Shown: positions 9,988-21,851, counted from the first letter of the stretch. The stretch is DNA of 64,000 bases from Gemmatimonadota bacterium (GCA_030827315.1 JAURER010000010.1:24121-88120), one strand, 5' to 3'. Notes: generated by a model from the letters alone, not told the origin. Numbers and translations are program-made.

Positions 9988-10188
9988 ATGGCCCGAGGTG
10001 GACAGGTGGCCGGGAGCATCGGAAACAGCTTCGCGCTGGTGACGTCGAGCATCAATGTCCTCTTCCTCGCGCTTGTGGGATCGACCCTCGGCGGGATCTG
10101 TCGGGCTGCTCTGTACCGGTATGCCATGACCGGTTACACGGGCTATTTCGACCCTGCCATCATGGGGAACGCATTTCGCCCGAAGTGA
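9988..10188 (+). pseudogene. Probable 3' remnant of a DUF6159-like membrane protein
   Basis: 66-aa ORF: VAGSIGNSFALVTSSINVLFLALVGSTLGGICRAALYRYAMTGYTGYFDPAIMGNAFRPK. It resembles only the C-terminal end of a longer membrane protein family (recognition from memory). Confidence 0.5.
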
Positions 10189-10385
10189 CGCCGAAACCCT
10201 CCGCACGAGGCGTCCAGGAGCCTGTCGCTCAAGCGGTTGCCGAGGCCAGGGGGGCTCCCTACAATCGGTGAATCCCCAGGACGCGACGGTCACCGAGCCG
10301 TCTGCCGGGACCATGTGCATGGGCCGGCATCGGCCCAAGGCGAGCCGGTGGCGGGCCCTCATTCATCGGCTATCGGAGGAGCGAC

Positions 10386-12488
10386 ATGGCATCGGCCAAG
10401 GAGTACACCACGGACCGCATCCGTAACGTCGCGGTTCTGGGCCATGGAGGCTCGGGGAAAACCACGCTCATCGACGCGCTCTGTTACGTGTCGGGTACCT
10501 CGAAGCGGCTCGGGAAGGTGGACGACGGCTCCGCGCTGACCATGCACGCTCCCGAAGAGCATGCGCACGGAATCTCGATTCAGCTGACCCCGGCGTATGC
10601 CGAGCACATGGACACCAAGGTGAACCTGCTCGACACCCCGGGCTATCTGGACTTCACGGGCGAGGCTCTCTCGGCGGTGCGGGTCGCGGACGCCGCCATC
10701 ATCGTCGTGAGCGCGACCTCGGGCGTCGAGGTCGGAACCGAGCGGGTGTGGCGCTACTGCGAGGAGCGGGGGATCCCGCGGATCTTCTTCGTCTCGATGA
10801 TGGACAAGGAGCACGCCGACTTCGAGGGCGTGTGGTCCCAGATCAGGAACCGGCTGACCGAGCGCGCCCTGCCCGTCGAGATTCCGGTCGGGGAAGGCGC
10901 CGACTTCCACGGAATCATCAACCTGTTCAGCGAGAAGGCCCACATCTACAGGCCGGGTACGCAGAAGGGCGAGTACGACGAAACCGACATCCCCGCCGAG
11001 CTCAAGGACAAGGAAGCCCAGTGGGAGACCGAGCTCCAGGAAACCCTGGCCACCATGGACGAGCAGCTCCTCGAGTCGTACCTGGAGGGAGGAGCGATCT
11101 CGCGCGAAGAGGCCATCGAAGCGATGGCCCTCGGCATGGCGCGCAACGAGGTGTTTCCCGTCTTCTGCGGCGCCGCCCAGATGACCTATGGCGTGCGGGC
11201 GCTGCTCAAGAAGCTCGTGGAGCTCTGTCCGAGTCCGTCGGAGGCGCAGCCGGAGGCCGTCGACGGTCAGGAGTACGCCGCGCGTGACGACGGCCCGCTG
11301 GCCGCTCTCGTCTTCAAGACCGCTTCGGAGCCCCACGTCGGGGAGCTGTCGTACTTCCGGATCTTCTCCGGGAAGGTCTCCAACGGCGCGGAGGTCATGA
11401 ACGCATCCGACCGCCAGTCCGAGAAGCTGAATCACCTCTCGATTCCGCTCGGAAAGGAGCGCTTCGAAGTCTCCACGCTGCACGCGGGCGACATCGGCGT
11501 AGTCGCCAAGCTCAAGCACACGCACACGAACGACACGCTGTACGACGGCGATCGCACGGTCGCGCTCGGCAAGATCGACTTTCCCCGGGCGGACATCTCG
11601 ATCGCGATCAAGGGGGTCACCCGGGGGGACGAAGACAAGCTCGGCGAGGTGATCCCGAAGCTGCACGAGGAGGATCCCACCTTCACCGCCGCGTTCAACC
11701 CGGAGCTGCATCAGACGATCGCGCGGGGCGTCGGCGAGCTCCACCTCGACGTCCAGTTCGAGCGCATGGAGCGCAAGTACGGCGTCAGGGTCGAGACCGA
11801 GCAGCCCAGGATCGCGTACCGCGAGACGCTCACGAAGCAGGCCGAAGGGCAGGGCCGGCACAAGAAGCAGTCCGGGGGGCGGGGGCAGTTCGGCGACTGC
11901 TGGATCCGGCTGCGGCCCCAGCCGCGCGGTTCGGGCTACGAGTTCATCGACGCCATCAAGGGTGGCGTCATTCCCGGCAAGTACGTTCCGTCCGTGGACA
12001 AGGGCATCCGCGAGGCGGCGGAGCGGGGCATCGTGGCCGGCTTCCCGCTCGTGGACTTCGCGGCGGAGTGCTTCGATGGCTCCTACCACTCGGTCGACTC
12101 GTCGGACATCGCATTCAAGCTGGCCGGCTCGCTCGCCTTCCGCGCCGTGGTCGAAAAGTGCGGCCCGATCCTGCTCGAGCCGGTGATCGAGGTCGGAGTG
12201 GTTACTCCGGACGAGTACGTCGGCGACATCATGGGCGACCTGACGTCCCGGCGTGGGCGGGTTCAGGGGATGGAGCCCACCGACGGACGCACGACGGTAC
12301 GCGCCCTCGTGCCGGAGTCCGAGCTCTACAAGTACGCTGCGACGCTGCGCTCGCTCACGCACGGCAGGGCACATCACACTCGCAGGCTCGCGGGGTACGA
12401 GCCCGCGCCCGACCACGTTGCGCAGAAGGTACGGGCGGAACGCGAGGCCGAGGAAGCTCGTTTGCGAATGGATCGAAAAGACATATGA
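10386..12488 (+). CDS. Elongation factor G-like GTPase (EF-G2/FusA2-like paralog)
   Basis: GHGGSGKTTLIDAL (G1), DTPGYLDFTGE (G3), SMMDKEHADF (G4 position), then EF-G domains II-V. Confidence 0.9.
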   Translation: MASAKEYTTDRIRNVAVLGHGGSGKTTLIDALCYVSGTSKRLGKVDDGSALTMHAPEEHAHGISIQLTPAYAEHMDTKVNLLDTPGYLDFTGEALSAVRVADAAIIVVSATSGVEVGTERVWRYCEERGIPRIFFVSMMDKEHADFEGVWSQIRNRLTERALPVEIPVGEGADFHGIINLFSEKAHIYRPGTQKGEYDETDIPAELKDKEAQWETELQETLATMDEQLLESYLEGGAISREEAIEAMALGMARNEVFPVFCGAAQMTYGVRALLKKLVELCPSPSEAQPEAVDGQEYAARDDGPLAALVFKTASEPHVGELSYFRIFSGKVSNGAEVMNASDRQSEKLNHLSIPLGKERFEVSTLHAGDIGVVAKLKHTHTNDTLYDGDRTVALGKIDFPRADISIAIKGVTRGDEDKLGEVIPKLHEEDPTFTAAFNPELHQTIARGVGELHLDVQFERMERKYGVRVETEQPRIAYRETLTKQAEGQGRHKKQSGGRGQFGDCWIRLRPQPRGSGYEFIDAIKGGVIPGKYVPSVDKGIREAAERGIVAGFPLVDFAAECFDGSYHSVDSSDIAFKLAGSLAFRAVVEKCGPILLEPVIEVGVVTPDEYVGDIMGDLTSRRGRVQGMEPTDGRTTVRALVPESELYKYAATLRSLTHGRAHHTRRLAGYEPAPDHVAQKVRAEREAEEARLRMDRKDI

Positions 12489-13288
12489 AGACAATCGCCG
12501 TACTGGGCGGGGGTAACCTGGGCCGGGCTCTGGCACTCGGCTGGGTGGCGGCCGGGCTCGCGCCTCCGTCGGCGATCCGACTGACCCGGCGCCAGGTGTC
12601 GAAGCTTTCGGACCTCGCAGACGCCGGCTTCGGCGTTGGCGCTGACAACCGGGACGCGGTGGAGTCGAGCGAGATCGTGGTACTGGCTGTTCAGCCCCAG
12701 CAGTTAGACGCCCTGCTCGGAGAGATAGCGCCCGCGCTGGATTCGGGGCGGCACCGAGTGGTGTCGGTGGTGTCCGGTGCGTCCATCGCACGACTCCGTG
12801 ATGCACTCGGGCCGGACGTGCCCGTGGTGCGTGCGATGCCGAACACCGCCGTGTCCATTGGGGAGTCCATGACGTGTCTGAGCGCGGAGGAGGGCGCCGA
12901 GTCGGCCCTCGAAGAGGCTCAGACGCTATTCGATGCTGTGGGGCGCACCCTGGTGATCCGCGAGGAGATGATGGTCCCGGCGGCCGCCCTCTGCGCGTGC
13001 GGTGTGGCGTTCTTCCTGCGCTGCATCCGAGCGGCGTCGCAGGGTGGTATTGAGATCGGATTCCATCCGGAGGAAGCCCTGCTACTCGCAGGCCAGACGG
13101 CCCGCGGCGCCGCTGCGCTCTCCCTCAAGGAGGATACCCACCCCGAAGGCGAGATCGACCGCGTGACGACGCCTCGGGGCTGCACGATCGCGGGACTCAA
13201 TGAGATGGAACACCGTGGACTCAGCTCGGCGCTCATCAAGGGACTGATCGTGAGCGCACGCGCCGCCGAGGGGCTTTACAGGGAGTGA
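12485..13288 (+). CDS. proC: Pyrroline-5-carboxylate reductase
   Basis: ATG overlaps the previous stop. MKTIAVLGGGNLGRALALGW; VRAMPNTAVSIGESMT; EGEIDRVTTPRGCTIAGLNEME. Confidence 0.93.
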   Translation: MKTIAVLGGGNLGRALALGWVAAGLAPPSAIRLTRRQVSKLSDLADAGFGVGADNRDAVESSEIVVLAVQPQQLDALLGEIAPALDSGRHRVVSVVSGASIARLRDALGPDVPVVRAMPNTAVSIGESMTCLSAEEGAESALEEAQTLFDAVGRTLVIREEMMVPAAALCACGVAFFLRCIRAASQGGIEIGFHPEEALLLAGQTARGAAALSLKEDTHPEGEIDRVTTPRGCTIAGLNEMEHRGLSSALIKGLIVSARAAEGLYRE

Positions 13289-13423
13289 AGTCGCCGGGGC
13301 ACGGACAGGCGTCCGGCCCCTCCGCGGTCAGCGTTCCAGTTTGAGCCGATCGGGCTAGATTATGCCGGCTGTCGAGACAGCCGGGATCGTTGCTCGAACC
13401 CTGCAATTCCGCCTGGAGCCGCA

Positions 13424-14113
13424 ATGCGCCGCGTGGCGACACTCTACCGAACGACCGTCGGTAAAAAAGTCCTGATGGCCGTCTCGGGCGTCGTGCTGTT
13501 TGGATTCGTTTTCGTCCACATGCTGGGAAACCTCAAGATGCTGTTCCCGGCCGCGGACGGGCACTACGCGATGGACGTATATGCGGAGTTCCTGCGCGAA
13601 GTCGGATATCCCCTCCTTCCGCACGAAGGCGTTCTCTGGTTGGCGCGGTTCGTTCTGCTCGCGGCCGTGGGCGTGCACGTCGTGTCCGCGGTCCAGCTGA
13701 CGCGGCTGAGCCGGGCGGCACGCCCCGCCGGCTATGCGAAGGAGGAGAGCCTGAGCCTCTCGTACGCCTCGCGCACCATGCGGTGGGGCGGGGTGATCCT
13801 CCTGCTCTTTATCGTCTACCACCTCCTCCACTTCACCACGGGCCAGGCCCATTCGACGTTCGTGGCCGGGGCCGTGCATCAGAATTACGTGGCCGCCTTT
13901 CGCAGCCCCCTGGTCTTCGGGGTCTACTTCGTGGCCCAGGCCGCGCTCTGCCTGCACCTCTACCACGGCGTGTGGAGCTTCTTCCAGACCCTCGGGCTGA
14001 GCCACCCCAGGTACAACCACCTGCGCAGGCCGTTCGCCGCGGGCTTCGCCCTGGTCGTCTTCGTCGGATTCCTCACGCCTCCGGCGCTGGTCCTGGCCGG
14101 CGTCATCTCCTGA
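13424..14113 (+). CDS. sdhC: Succinate dehydrogenase cytochrome b subunit
   Basis: [32 protein letters not shown], several TM segments, immediately upstream of sdhA. Confidence 0.9.
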   Translation: MRRVATLYRTTVGKKVLMAVSGVVLFGFVFVHMLGNLKMLFPAADGHYAMDVYAEFLREVGYPLLPHEGVLWLARFVLLAAVGVHVVSAVQLTRLSRAARPAGYAKEESLSLSYASRTMRWGGVILLLFIVYHLLHFTTGQAHSTFVAGAVHQNYVAAFRSPLVFGVYFVAQAALCLHLYHGVWSFFQTLGLSHPRYNHLRRPFAAGFALVVFVGFLTPPALVLAGVIS

Positions 14114-14150
14114 CGGCGCCCCCCGGCGTCGCGGAAAGGTCCATTCAGCC

Positions 14151-16064
<1,914 letters not shown>

Positions 16065-16065
16065 C

Positions 16066-16836
16066 ATGAAGCTGACCCTCCATGTCTGGCGCCAGGACGG
16101 TCCGAACGACAAGGGCCGCCACGAGCGGTACGAAGCCGACGACGTCTCCGAGCACATGTCCTTCCTCGAGATGCTCGACGTGGTCAACGAGCGGCTCACG
16201 GAGCAGGGGAAGGAGCCTATCGCCTTCGAGCACGACTGCCGCGAGGGGATCTGTGGCTCGTGCGGCATGATGATCAACGGCGTACCGCACGGTCCGAAGT
16301 CGCTGACCACGGCGTGCCAGCTCCACATGCGCACCTTCCACGACGGCCAGGAGATCTGGATCGAGCCTTGGCGCGCCACCGCGTTTCCGGTCATCAAGGA
16401 CCTGGTGGTGGATCGGGCCGGCTTCGACCGGATCATCGCCTCGGGCGGGTACATCTCGATCCGCACCGGAAGCGCCCCGGACGGCAACGCCATCCCGATT
16501 CCGAAGGCCGATTCCGACGCGGCGTTCGACGCGGCCACCTGCATCGGCTGCGGGGCGTGCGTGGCGGCGTGCCCGAACGCGTCGGCCATGCTGTTCACTT
16601 CGGCGAAGGTGGCCCATCTCGGTCTGCTGCCGCAGGGCCAGACCGAACGGTGGGATCGCGTCCTCGCGATGGTGGACCAGCACGACGCCGAGGGCTTCGG
16701 AAACTGCACCAACCACGGCGCGTGCCAGGAAGCCTGCCCGAAAGGGATCAGCATCGATTACATCGCGCAGCTCAACCGCGATCTGATTCGGGCGACGCTG
16801 AGAGCGAAGCCGGTCGAGGCAGGCAAGGACGCCTGA
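16066..16836 (+). CDS. sdhB: Succinate dehydrogenase / fumarate reductase iron-sulfur subunit
   Basis: [43 protein letters not shown] cysteine clusters. Confidence 0.96.
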   Translation: MKLTLHVWRQDGPNDKGRHERYEADDVSEHMSFLEMLDVVNERLTEQGKEPIAFEHDCREGICGSCGMMINGVPHGPKSLTTACQLHMRTFHDGQEIWIEPWRATAFPVIKDLVVDRAGFDRIIASGGYISIRTGSAPDGNAIPIPKADSDAAFDAATCIGCGACVAACPNASAMLFTSAKVAHLGLLPQGQTERWDRVLAMVDQHDAEGFGNCTNHGACQEACPKGISIDYIAQLNRDLIRATLRAKPVEAGKDA

Positions 16837-16986
16837 TTCCGGTCGCCGGGACGCGGATGCGACAGAGATCGCCCGGATCCCGGAAACCACCCGAAGCCGC
16901 CGTCGGGCCGCCCGCGACCTCGGGGCGGCTGGCGGTGGCTTTTCCGCGCCTGCACGTTGAGTGCCTCCTCCACCCTCGATGAGACG

Positions 16987-19542
16987 ATGATGCCCAGTTC
17001 AGCTTCCCGGCTCTTCCCGACCGCCCTGGTCCTCCTGCACGGCTTCGCGATGGCGTCCGACCCGGCCCCGGCGGCCGCGCAGACGACGCACCGCCTCGTT
17101 GCCGGACCCGCCACGGTCGCCTTCGGGCATTACGACCCCGCGAAGCCCGGTGTGCTGCGTATTCGACCCGGCGACGTCGTCGAGGTCACCACGATGCTCA
17201 CCAGCAGCCCGACGCGTCTGGTCGAGATGGGCCTTCCGGCCGAAGAGGTCCAGCCCAACCTGGCCGCCATCTACGACCAGGTGACCGACCGGGGACCCGG
17301 CGGGCATATCCTGACGGGGCCGATCCACGTGGAGGGTGCCGAGCCGGGCGACGTGCTCGAGGTGCGCATCCTGTCGGTGGACTACTCGATTCCCTATGGC
17401 TACAACGGGTGCAGCGGCTTCGTGCGCGATCTGTGTGACGCGGATCGACGTTCGCGCCTGATCCGCATCGACACGAAGAATCACCGGGCGCAGATCGCGC
17501 CCGGGGTGACCGTGCCCCTGCGGCCGTTCTTCGGGAGCATGGGGGTGGCGCCTCCCCCGGACTCGGGCCGCGTCAGCTCGGTGCCCCCGGGGCGTCACGC
17601 CGGCAACATGGACCTGAAGGATCTGGTCGCGGGGACGCGCCTCTTCGTGCCGGTCTGGGTCGAGGGGGCGCTCTTCGAGGTGGGCGACGGGCACGCGGCC
17701 CAGGGCGACGGGGAGGTCAACCAGACCGGGCTGGAGACGTCGCTCGAGGGTCGTCTCGAATTCCGGCTCCACAAGCGGGGCGGACTCGACTGGCCACGGG
17801 CGGAGACCGATACGCACCACATTCTCATGGGCTTCGCGCCGGATCTCGAGGAGGCGACGGAAATCGCGATCCGCGAGACCGTCGAGTTCCTTCAGGAGCG
17901 ACTCTCTATTTCTCAGGGGGAAGCGTACTCCGTCGTCTCGATGGCCGTCGACCTCCGGATCACGGAGCTCGTCGACCAGAACGTCGGCGTGCATGCGATG
18001 GTCGCGAAGACGCTTCTCGGCGAGATTCCCTCGGAGGTCGACGTCCTCATCCGTGGCGGCATGGTCTATGACGGCTCCGGTTCCGAGGGCGCCGTGCGCG
18101 ACGTGGGCGTCAGCGCCGACCGCATCGTCTTCGTGGGTGACGCGGCCGCGGCCGGGGTGAGCGGGCGCAGGGTCGTCGACGCCGCCGGACTGATCGTCTC
18201 ACCCGGCTTCATCGATCCGCACGCCCACGCGCAGGAGGACCTCACGTCGGCCGAGCGCGAGCGCCGCGAAAACGTCAACTACCTCATGCAGGGGGTAACC
18301 ACCGTCGTGGTCGGCAACGACGGTCACGGCACCTGGGACGTGGCCGCCGAGCGCACCGCCATGGAGAGGCAGGGCATCGGGACGAACGCCGCGCTGCTCG
18401 TTGGCTTCGGCTCGGTGCGCGGCGAGGTCATGGGCATGCGTGACGAGGCTCCGACGCCCCGGGAGCTCGATCGAATGAAGGACCTGGTGGATCAGGCGAT
18501 GCGTGACGGAGCCGTCGGCCTCGCCACCGGGCTCTTCTACGCCCCGCAGAGCTTCTCGACCACCGAAGAGGTCGTCGAGATGGCGAAGGTGGCGGCCGCC
18601 CGCGGCGGCGTCTACGACTCGCACATGCGCGACGAGAGTTCCTACACCGTCGGCCTGACGGGTGCGGTCGACGAAGTCATCGAAATCGCCGAGCGCGCCG
18701 GAATTCGGGCCAACATCTCCCACATCAAGGCGCTGGGCGTCGACGTCTGGGGACAGAGCGCCGACGTCGTCGAGAGAATCCGCGAGGCCCGGATGCGCGG
18801 CCTGATCGTGACCGCCGACCAGTACCCGTATGAGGCGAGCGGGTCTTCGCTGAGCGCTTCGCTGCTTCCCCGGTGGGCGCAGGCGGGCGGACAGGACGCC
18901 CTGCTCGCTCGCTTCGACGACGCGGCGACCCGGGAGCGGCTCGAGGCCGACATGCGGGACAACATGCGACGCCGCAACGGCCCCGGCGCCATGCTCATCA
19001 CGGGGGGGCGGGACGCGTCGATCCGCGGGATGACGCTCGCCGAGGTGGCCGAGGCACGCGGGCTCGATCCCATCCGTGCCGCGATCGAGATCATCCGCGA
19101 CGGCGGAGCCGGCATCGGGTCGTTCAACATGGACGAAGGCGACATCCGCACCTTCATGCAGGCAGAGTTCGTCATGACCGGGTCGGACGGCTCCGACGGG
19201 CACCCCCGCAAGTACGGGACCTACGCCAGAAAGCTCCGGACGTACGTGCTCGACGGCGACGTGATCTCCATGGCCCGGATGGTCCGGGCGTCGAGCGCGC
19301 AGCCCGCCGAGGTGTTCGGGCTCACGGACCGGGGGCGGATCGCGGTGGGGGCGTACGCCGACCTGGCGGTCTTCGACCCCGCGACCGTCCGCGATCGGGC
19401 GACCTTTCTCGAGCCGACACTGCTGGCGACCGGGATGCGCTACGTTCTCGTCAACGGCAGCTTCGCAGTTGACGGGGGAGAGCCGACCGGCAGCATGGAC
19501 GGAAGGGTTCTCCGAAAGGACGGGCGGCCGGTCTCGCAATAG
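16987..19542 (+). CDS. Exported fusion: acetamidase/formamidase (FmdA/AmdA-like) domain + N-acyl-D-amino-acid deacylase domain
   Basis: Signal peptide MMPSSASRLFPTALVLLHGFAMASDPAPAAAQ. FmdA part: GGHILTGPIHVEGAEPGDVLEVRI, AGNMDLKDL, GDGEVNQTGLE. D-aminoacylase part from about nt 18030: VDVLIRGGMVYDGSG, SPGFIDPHAHAQED, YDSHMRDES, ISHIKALG, DQYPYEASGSSL, GSDGSDGHPRKYGTYARKL. Confidence 0.9.
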   Translation: MMPSSASRLFPTALVLLHGFAMASDPAPAAAQTTHRLVAGPATVAFGHYDPAKPGVLRIRPGDVVEVTTMLTSSPTRLVEMGLPAEEVQPNLAAIYDQVTDRGPGGHILTGPIHVEGAEPGDVLEVRILSVDYSIPYGYNGCSGFVRDLCDADRRSRLIRIDTKNHRAQIAPGVTVPLRPFFGSMGVAPPPDSGRVSSVPPGRHAGNMDLKDLVAGTRLFVPVWVEGALFEVGDGHAAQGDGEVNQTGLETSLEGRLEFRLHKRGGLDWPRAETDTHHILMGFAPDLEEATEIAIRETVEFLQERLSISQGEAYSVVSMAVDLRITELVDQNVGVHAMVAKTLLGEIPSEVDVLIRGGMVYDGSGSEGAVRDVGVSADRIVFVGDAAAAGVSGRRVVDAAGLIVSPGFIDPHAHAQEDLTSAERERRENVNYLMQGVTTVVVGNDGHGTWDVAAERTAMERQGIGTNAALLVGFGSVRGEVMGMRDEAPTPRELDRMKDLVDQAMRDGAVGLATGLFYAPQSFSTTEEVVEMAKVAAARGGVYDSHMRDESSYTVGLTGAVDEVIEIAERAGIRANISHIKALGVDVWGQSADVVERIREARMRGLIVTADQYPYEASGSSLSASLLPRWAQAGGQDALLARFDDAATRERLEADMRDNMRRRNGPGAMLITGGRDASIRGMTLAEVAEARGLDPIRAAIEIIRDGGAGIGSFNMDEGDIRTFMQAEFVMTGSDGSDGHPRKYGTYARKLRTYVLDGDVISMARMVRASSAQPAEVFGLTDRGRIAVGAYADLAVFDPATVRDRATFLEPTLLATGMRYVLVNGSFAVDGGEPTGSMDGRVLRKDGRPVSQ

Positions 19543-19563
19543 GCCGTCACGACCCGCGGCATC

Positions 19564-19998
19564 CTACCACGGGTCACAGGGGTCCCGTTCCGTCTGCCCT
19601 CGCCCGTCCAGCCCCACCCAGAGCATGAGCGTCGTGTCCCGGGGCTCGCTCCAGCGGAAGTCGAAGTCGACCTGGGCCGTCATGCCGAAGTCGTGGTCGA
19701 AGGGCACGCCCACCCCGGGTTCGGCTTCGATCGTGAGCCGGGAGCCGAGCACGCGTTCTCGGGCTTCGATGACCCACGCCCCGCTGTGTCCGTACCAGAC
19801 GTTTACGCATCCTGAAAGGCTCATGGCCGCGGTGGGCAGGGTGACGGTGCGGAACGTCCCGTGACCCTTCACGATCGGTATCGCGATCCACCCGCCGCCG
19901 TCGCGGATCCCGGTCATGACCTGGGCGATCGCCTGCCCCCGGGCGGGGGAGGGGAGCGTGAGCACGAGCACGGTGAGCGCGGTGAGGACGAGCCGCAT
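19564..19998 (-). CDS. Hypothetical exported protein
   Basis: MRLVLTALTVLVLTLPSPARGQA signal peptide followed by a beta-rich 120-aa domain; no family recognised. Confidence 0.6.
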   Translation of the reverse strand: MRLVLTALTVLVLTLPSPARGQAIAQVMTGIRDGGGWIAIPIVKGHGTFRTVTLPTAAMSLSGCVNVWYGHSGAWVIEARERVLGSRLTIEAEPGVGVPFDHDFGMTAQVDFDFRWSEPRDTTLMLWVGLDGRGQTERDPCDPW

Positions 19999-20101
19999 TG
20001 GAGTCGGAGCCGGGCGTGGAACGGTGCGGAGTCGACCGTTCCGGGACGACTCCGTCTGAGCACCTACTACGATCGAACGCCTCCGGAGGGTCCGCGGCCG
20101 G

Positions 20102-21775
20102 TCACAGGGGTAAGGCGACGGCACTTCGCATCTCGACTACCCGGGCGCGGGCCTCGTCGAGGATCCGGTCCACGGTGGGCGTGAACGCGGGATCCGTGCG
20201 TACCGGCGCGAACAGCTCGGAGCCGAGCAGCCGGTCGTCGACTCCGGACGGAGAGCGCTCGAACGCGGCCCGGATCCAGCGCATGGTCTCGGACGCGTTG
20301 CCGACCAGGCCGTAGTAGGTCGCCAGATCCTGGATGACGACCTCGGGAAGGTAGTCCTCGAGCGCGGCCGTACCGTCCGTGATCCTGCCGGCCGCCTCTT
20401 CCGCCAGCCGGTCCGCATCCCCGCTCCGCCCGAGCGCGTGGAGGCAAAGGGCCCGGACCAGAGCGTAGACGCCGAGATCGAGCCGCAGGCACTCCTCCCC
20501 GCGGCCGGTCATGGCGAGCGCCCGTCCCTCGAAGGCCCGGGCCAGCGACAGCTCCTCCTCCAGCCGGTGTGCCTCTCTGGACTCCTCGATGGTCACGGCA
20601 TAGTCCCCGAGCTGGAAGCCCAGCGACGCCAGGGCAGTCCGGCGACCCGCCTGCAGCGGGTCCAGATCGCGGGCACGGCGCGCCTCCCGGTACGCCTGAT
20701 CGACGAGCCCCTTGCCGGCCAGGATCCGCGCCGACCAGCTCGGTCCGTTGGGCGCGTTGGGGGCGAGTTCGTCGGCCCGGGCGAAGTCCTGCTCGGCCTC
20801 GTCGAGCTCGATCCCGATCAGGGCGCGGATGTAGCCGCGAGCCGAGTACCCGTTGGCCACGTCGGGGTCGAGCGCGATGGCGGAGTCGGCGGCGACGAGC
20901 GAGCGGGCCGCGAGGTCGTACGAGGGCACCCCGACGTCGTACTTGTAGTAGAGCGCGAGGGCGTACGCCGACGAGAGTGCGGCGAGCGCGGCAGCCGAGG
21001 TGGGCTCCAGGCCGATCGCGTCACGGTAATGCCCCACGGCCTCGCGCATCCCTTCCGGCGTGCGCCGCCCCAGGGCCTCGTTGCCCGCGAGGAAGGCGTC
21101 TCGCCCCGGGCCGATGACCGAGCCCCCCGGGTCGAATCGGTCCTCCAGGCCCACGTCCGCGAGGAACGAGCGTGTGACCGTGCCCGCGAGCGCGACCTGC
21201 TGGACGTCGACCCGGGCCGGGTCCAGGCGGTGGCGGGTGCGCAGCGAAAGGAATCCGTCACGGTCCGAATCGGACACGTTCACGACCAGGTCCGCGCCGC
21301 GCGCCTCGATGTAGCCGTGGATGATGTGCTCCACGTTGAGCGTGTCGAGAAGGCGCGGCGTGCCCAGGCTGTCCTTCATGAGCGAAGCGGCCGTGTACGA
21401 GTCGATGACTCGCACCTCCGACACGGTGGTCAGGCGACTGATGACTTCCTCGGCGAGCGAGCGCCCCAGGTTGTCGAAGGCCGGGTCTCCCGTCCGGTTC
21501 TCGAACGGCATCACGGCCACCGAGACCTTCCACGGGTCCGGGGCGTCGCCGGAGGTCCATGCCCGGAGCCCGAGGCCCGCGGCGAGGAGCGCGAGCGCGC
21601 CCAGCGCGACGCGGACGGCGAGGCCGGCGGAAGCGTGGGGTACTTCGGACACGAAGTCGGTTCGGGTCGGTGGTGGACGTGGGCCGCTCCGGAGGGTGTC
21701 GATCCCCCGGCTCCGGAAGCTCACCCGACGAACCGGTCGCCGCCAGAGCGGGGGCGGTTCGATCGCGCCCCGCAT
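20102..21775 (-). CDS. Membrane-anchored TPR protein with FlgO-like N-terminal domain
   Basis: TM segment VRVALGALALLAAGLGL, then KVSVAVMPFENRTGDPAFDNLGRSLAEEVISRLTTVSEVRVIDSYTAASLM and TPR-like helices. Confidence 0.75.
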   Translation of the reverse strand: MRGAIEPPPLWRRPVRRVSFRSRGIDTLRSGPRPPPTRTDFVSEVPHASAGLAVRVALGALALLAAGLGLRAWTSGDAPDPWKVSVAVMPFENRTGDPAFDNLGRSLAEEVISRLTTVSEVRVIDSYTAASLMKDSLGTPRLLDTLNVEHIIHGYIEARGADLVVNVSDSDRDGFLSLRTRHRLDPARVDVQQVALAGTVTRSFLADVGLEDRFDPGGSVIGPGRDAFLAGNEALGRRTPEGMREAVGHYRDAIGLEPTSAAALAALSSAYALALYYKYDVGVPSYDLAARSLVAADSAIALDPDVANGYSARGYIRALIGIELDEAEQDFARADELAPNAPNGPSWSARILAGKGLVDQAYREARRARDLDPLQAGRRTALASLGFQLGDYAVTIEESREAHRLEEELSLARAFEGRALAMTGRGEECLRLDLGVYALVRALCLHALGRSGDADRLAEEAAGRITDGTAALEDYLPEVVIQDLATYYGLVGNASETMRWIRAAFERSPSGVDDRLLGSELFAPVRTDPAFTPTVDRILDEARARVVEMRSAVALPL

Positions 21776-21813
21776 CGCTCGTCCTCCAGCGTGCGTCCGG
21801 GCACGAAGAAGTC

Positions 21814-21851
21814 TTGACGGTGAGAGACGTACAAATAGTTTACTGGTCAAC
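21814..21851 (+). promoter_or_regulatory. Candidate promoter with overlapping operator-like imperfect palindrome upstream of yceI
   Basis: TTGACG (21814-21819), 16-nt spacer, TAGTTT (21836-21841). GTTTACTGGTCAAC (21838-21851) is an imperfect inverted repeat in an AT-rich island. Confidence 0.4.

Noticed and set aside
10359-12806. 815-aa minus-strand ORF opposite the EF-G-like gene
   Set aside because: Shadow ORF; the plus strand has clear GTPase motifs and the minus frame has none.
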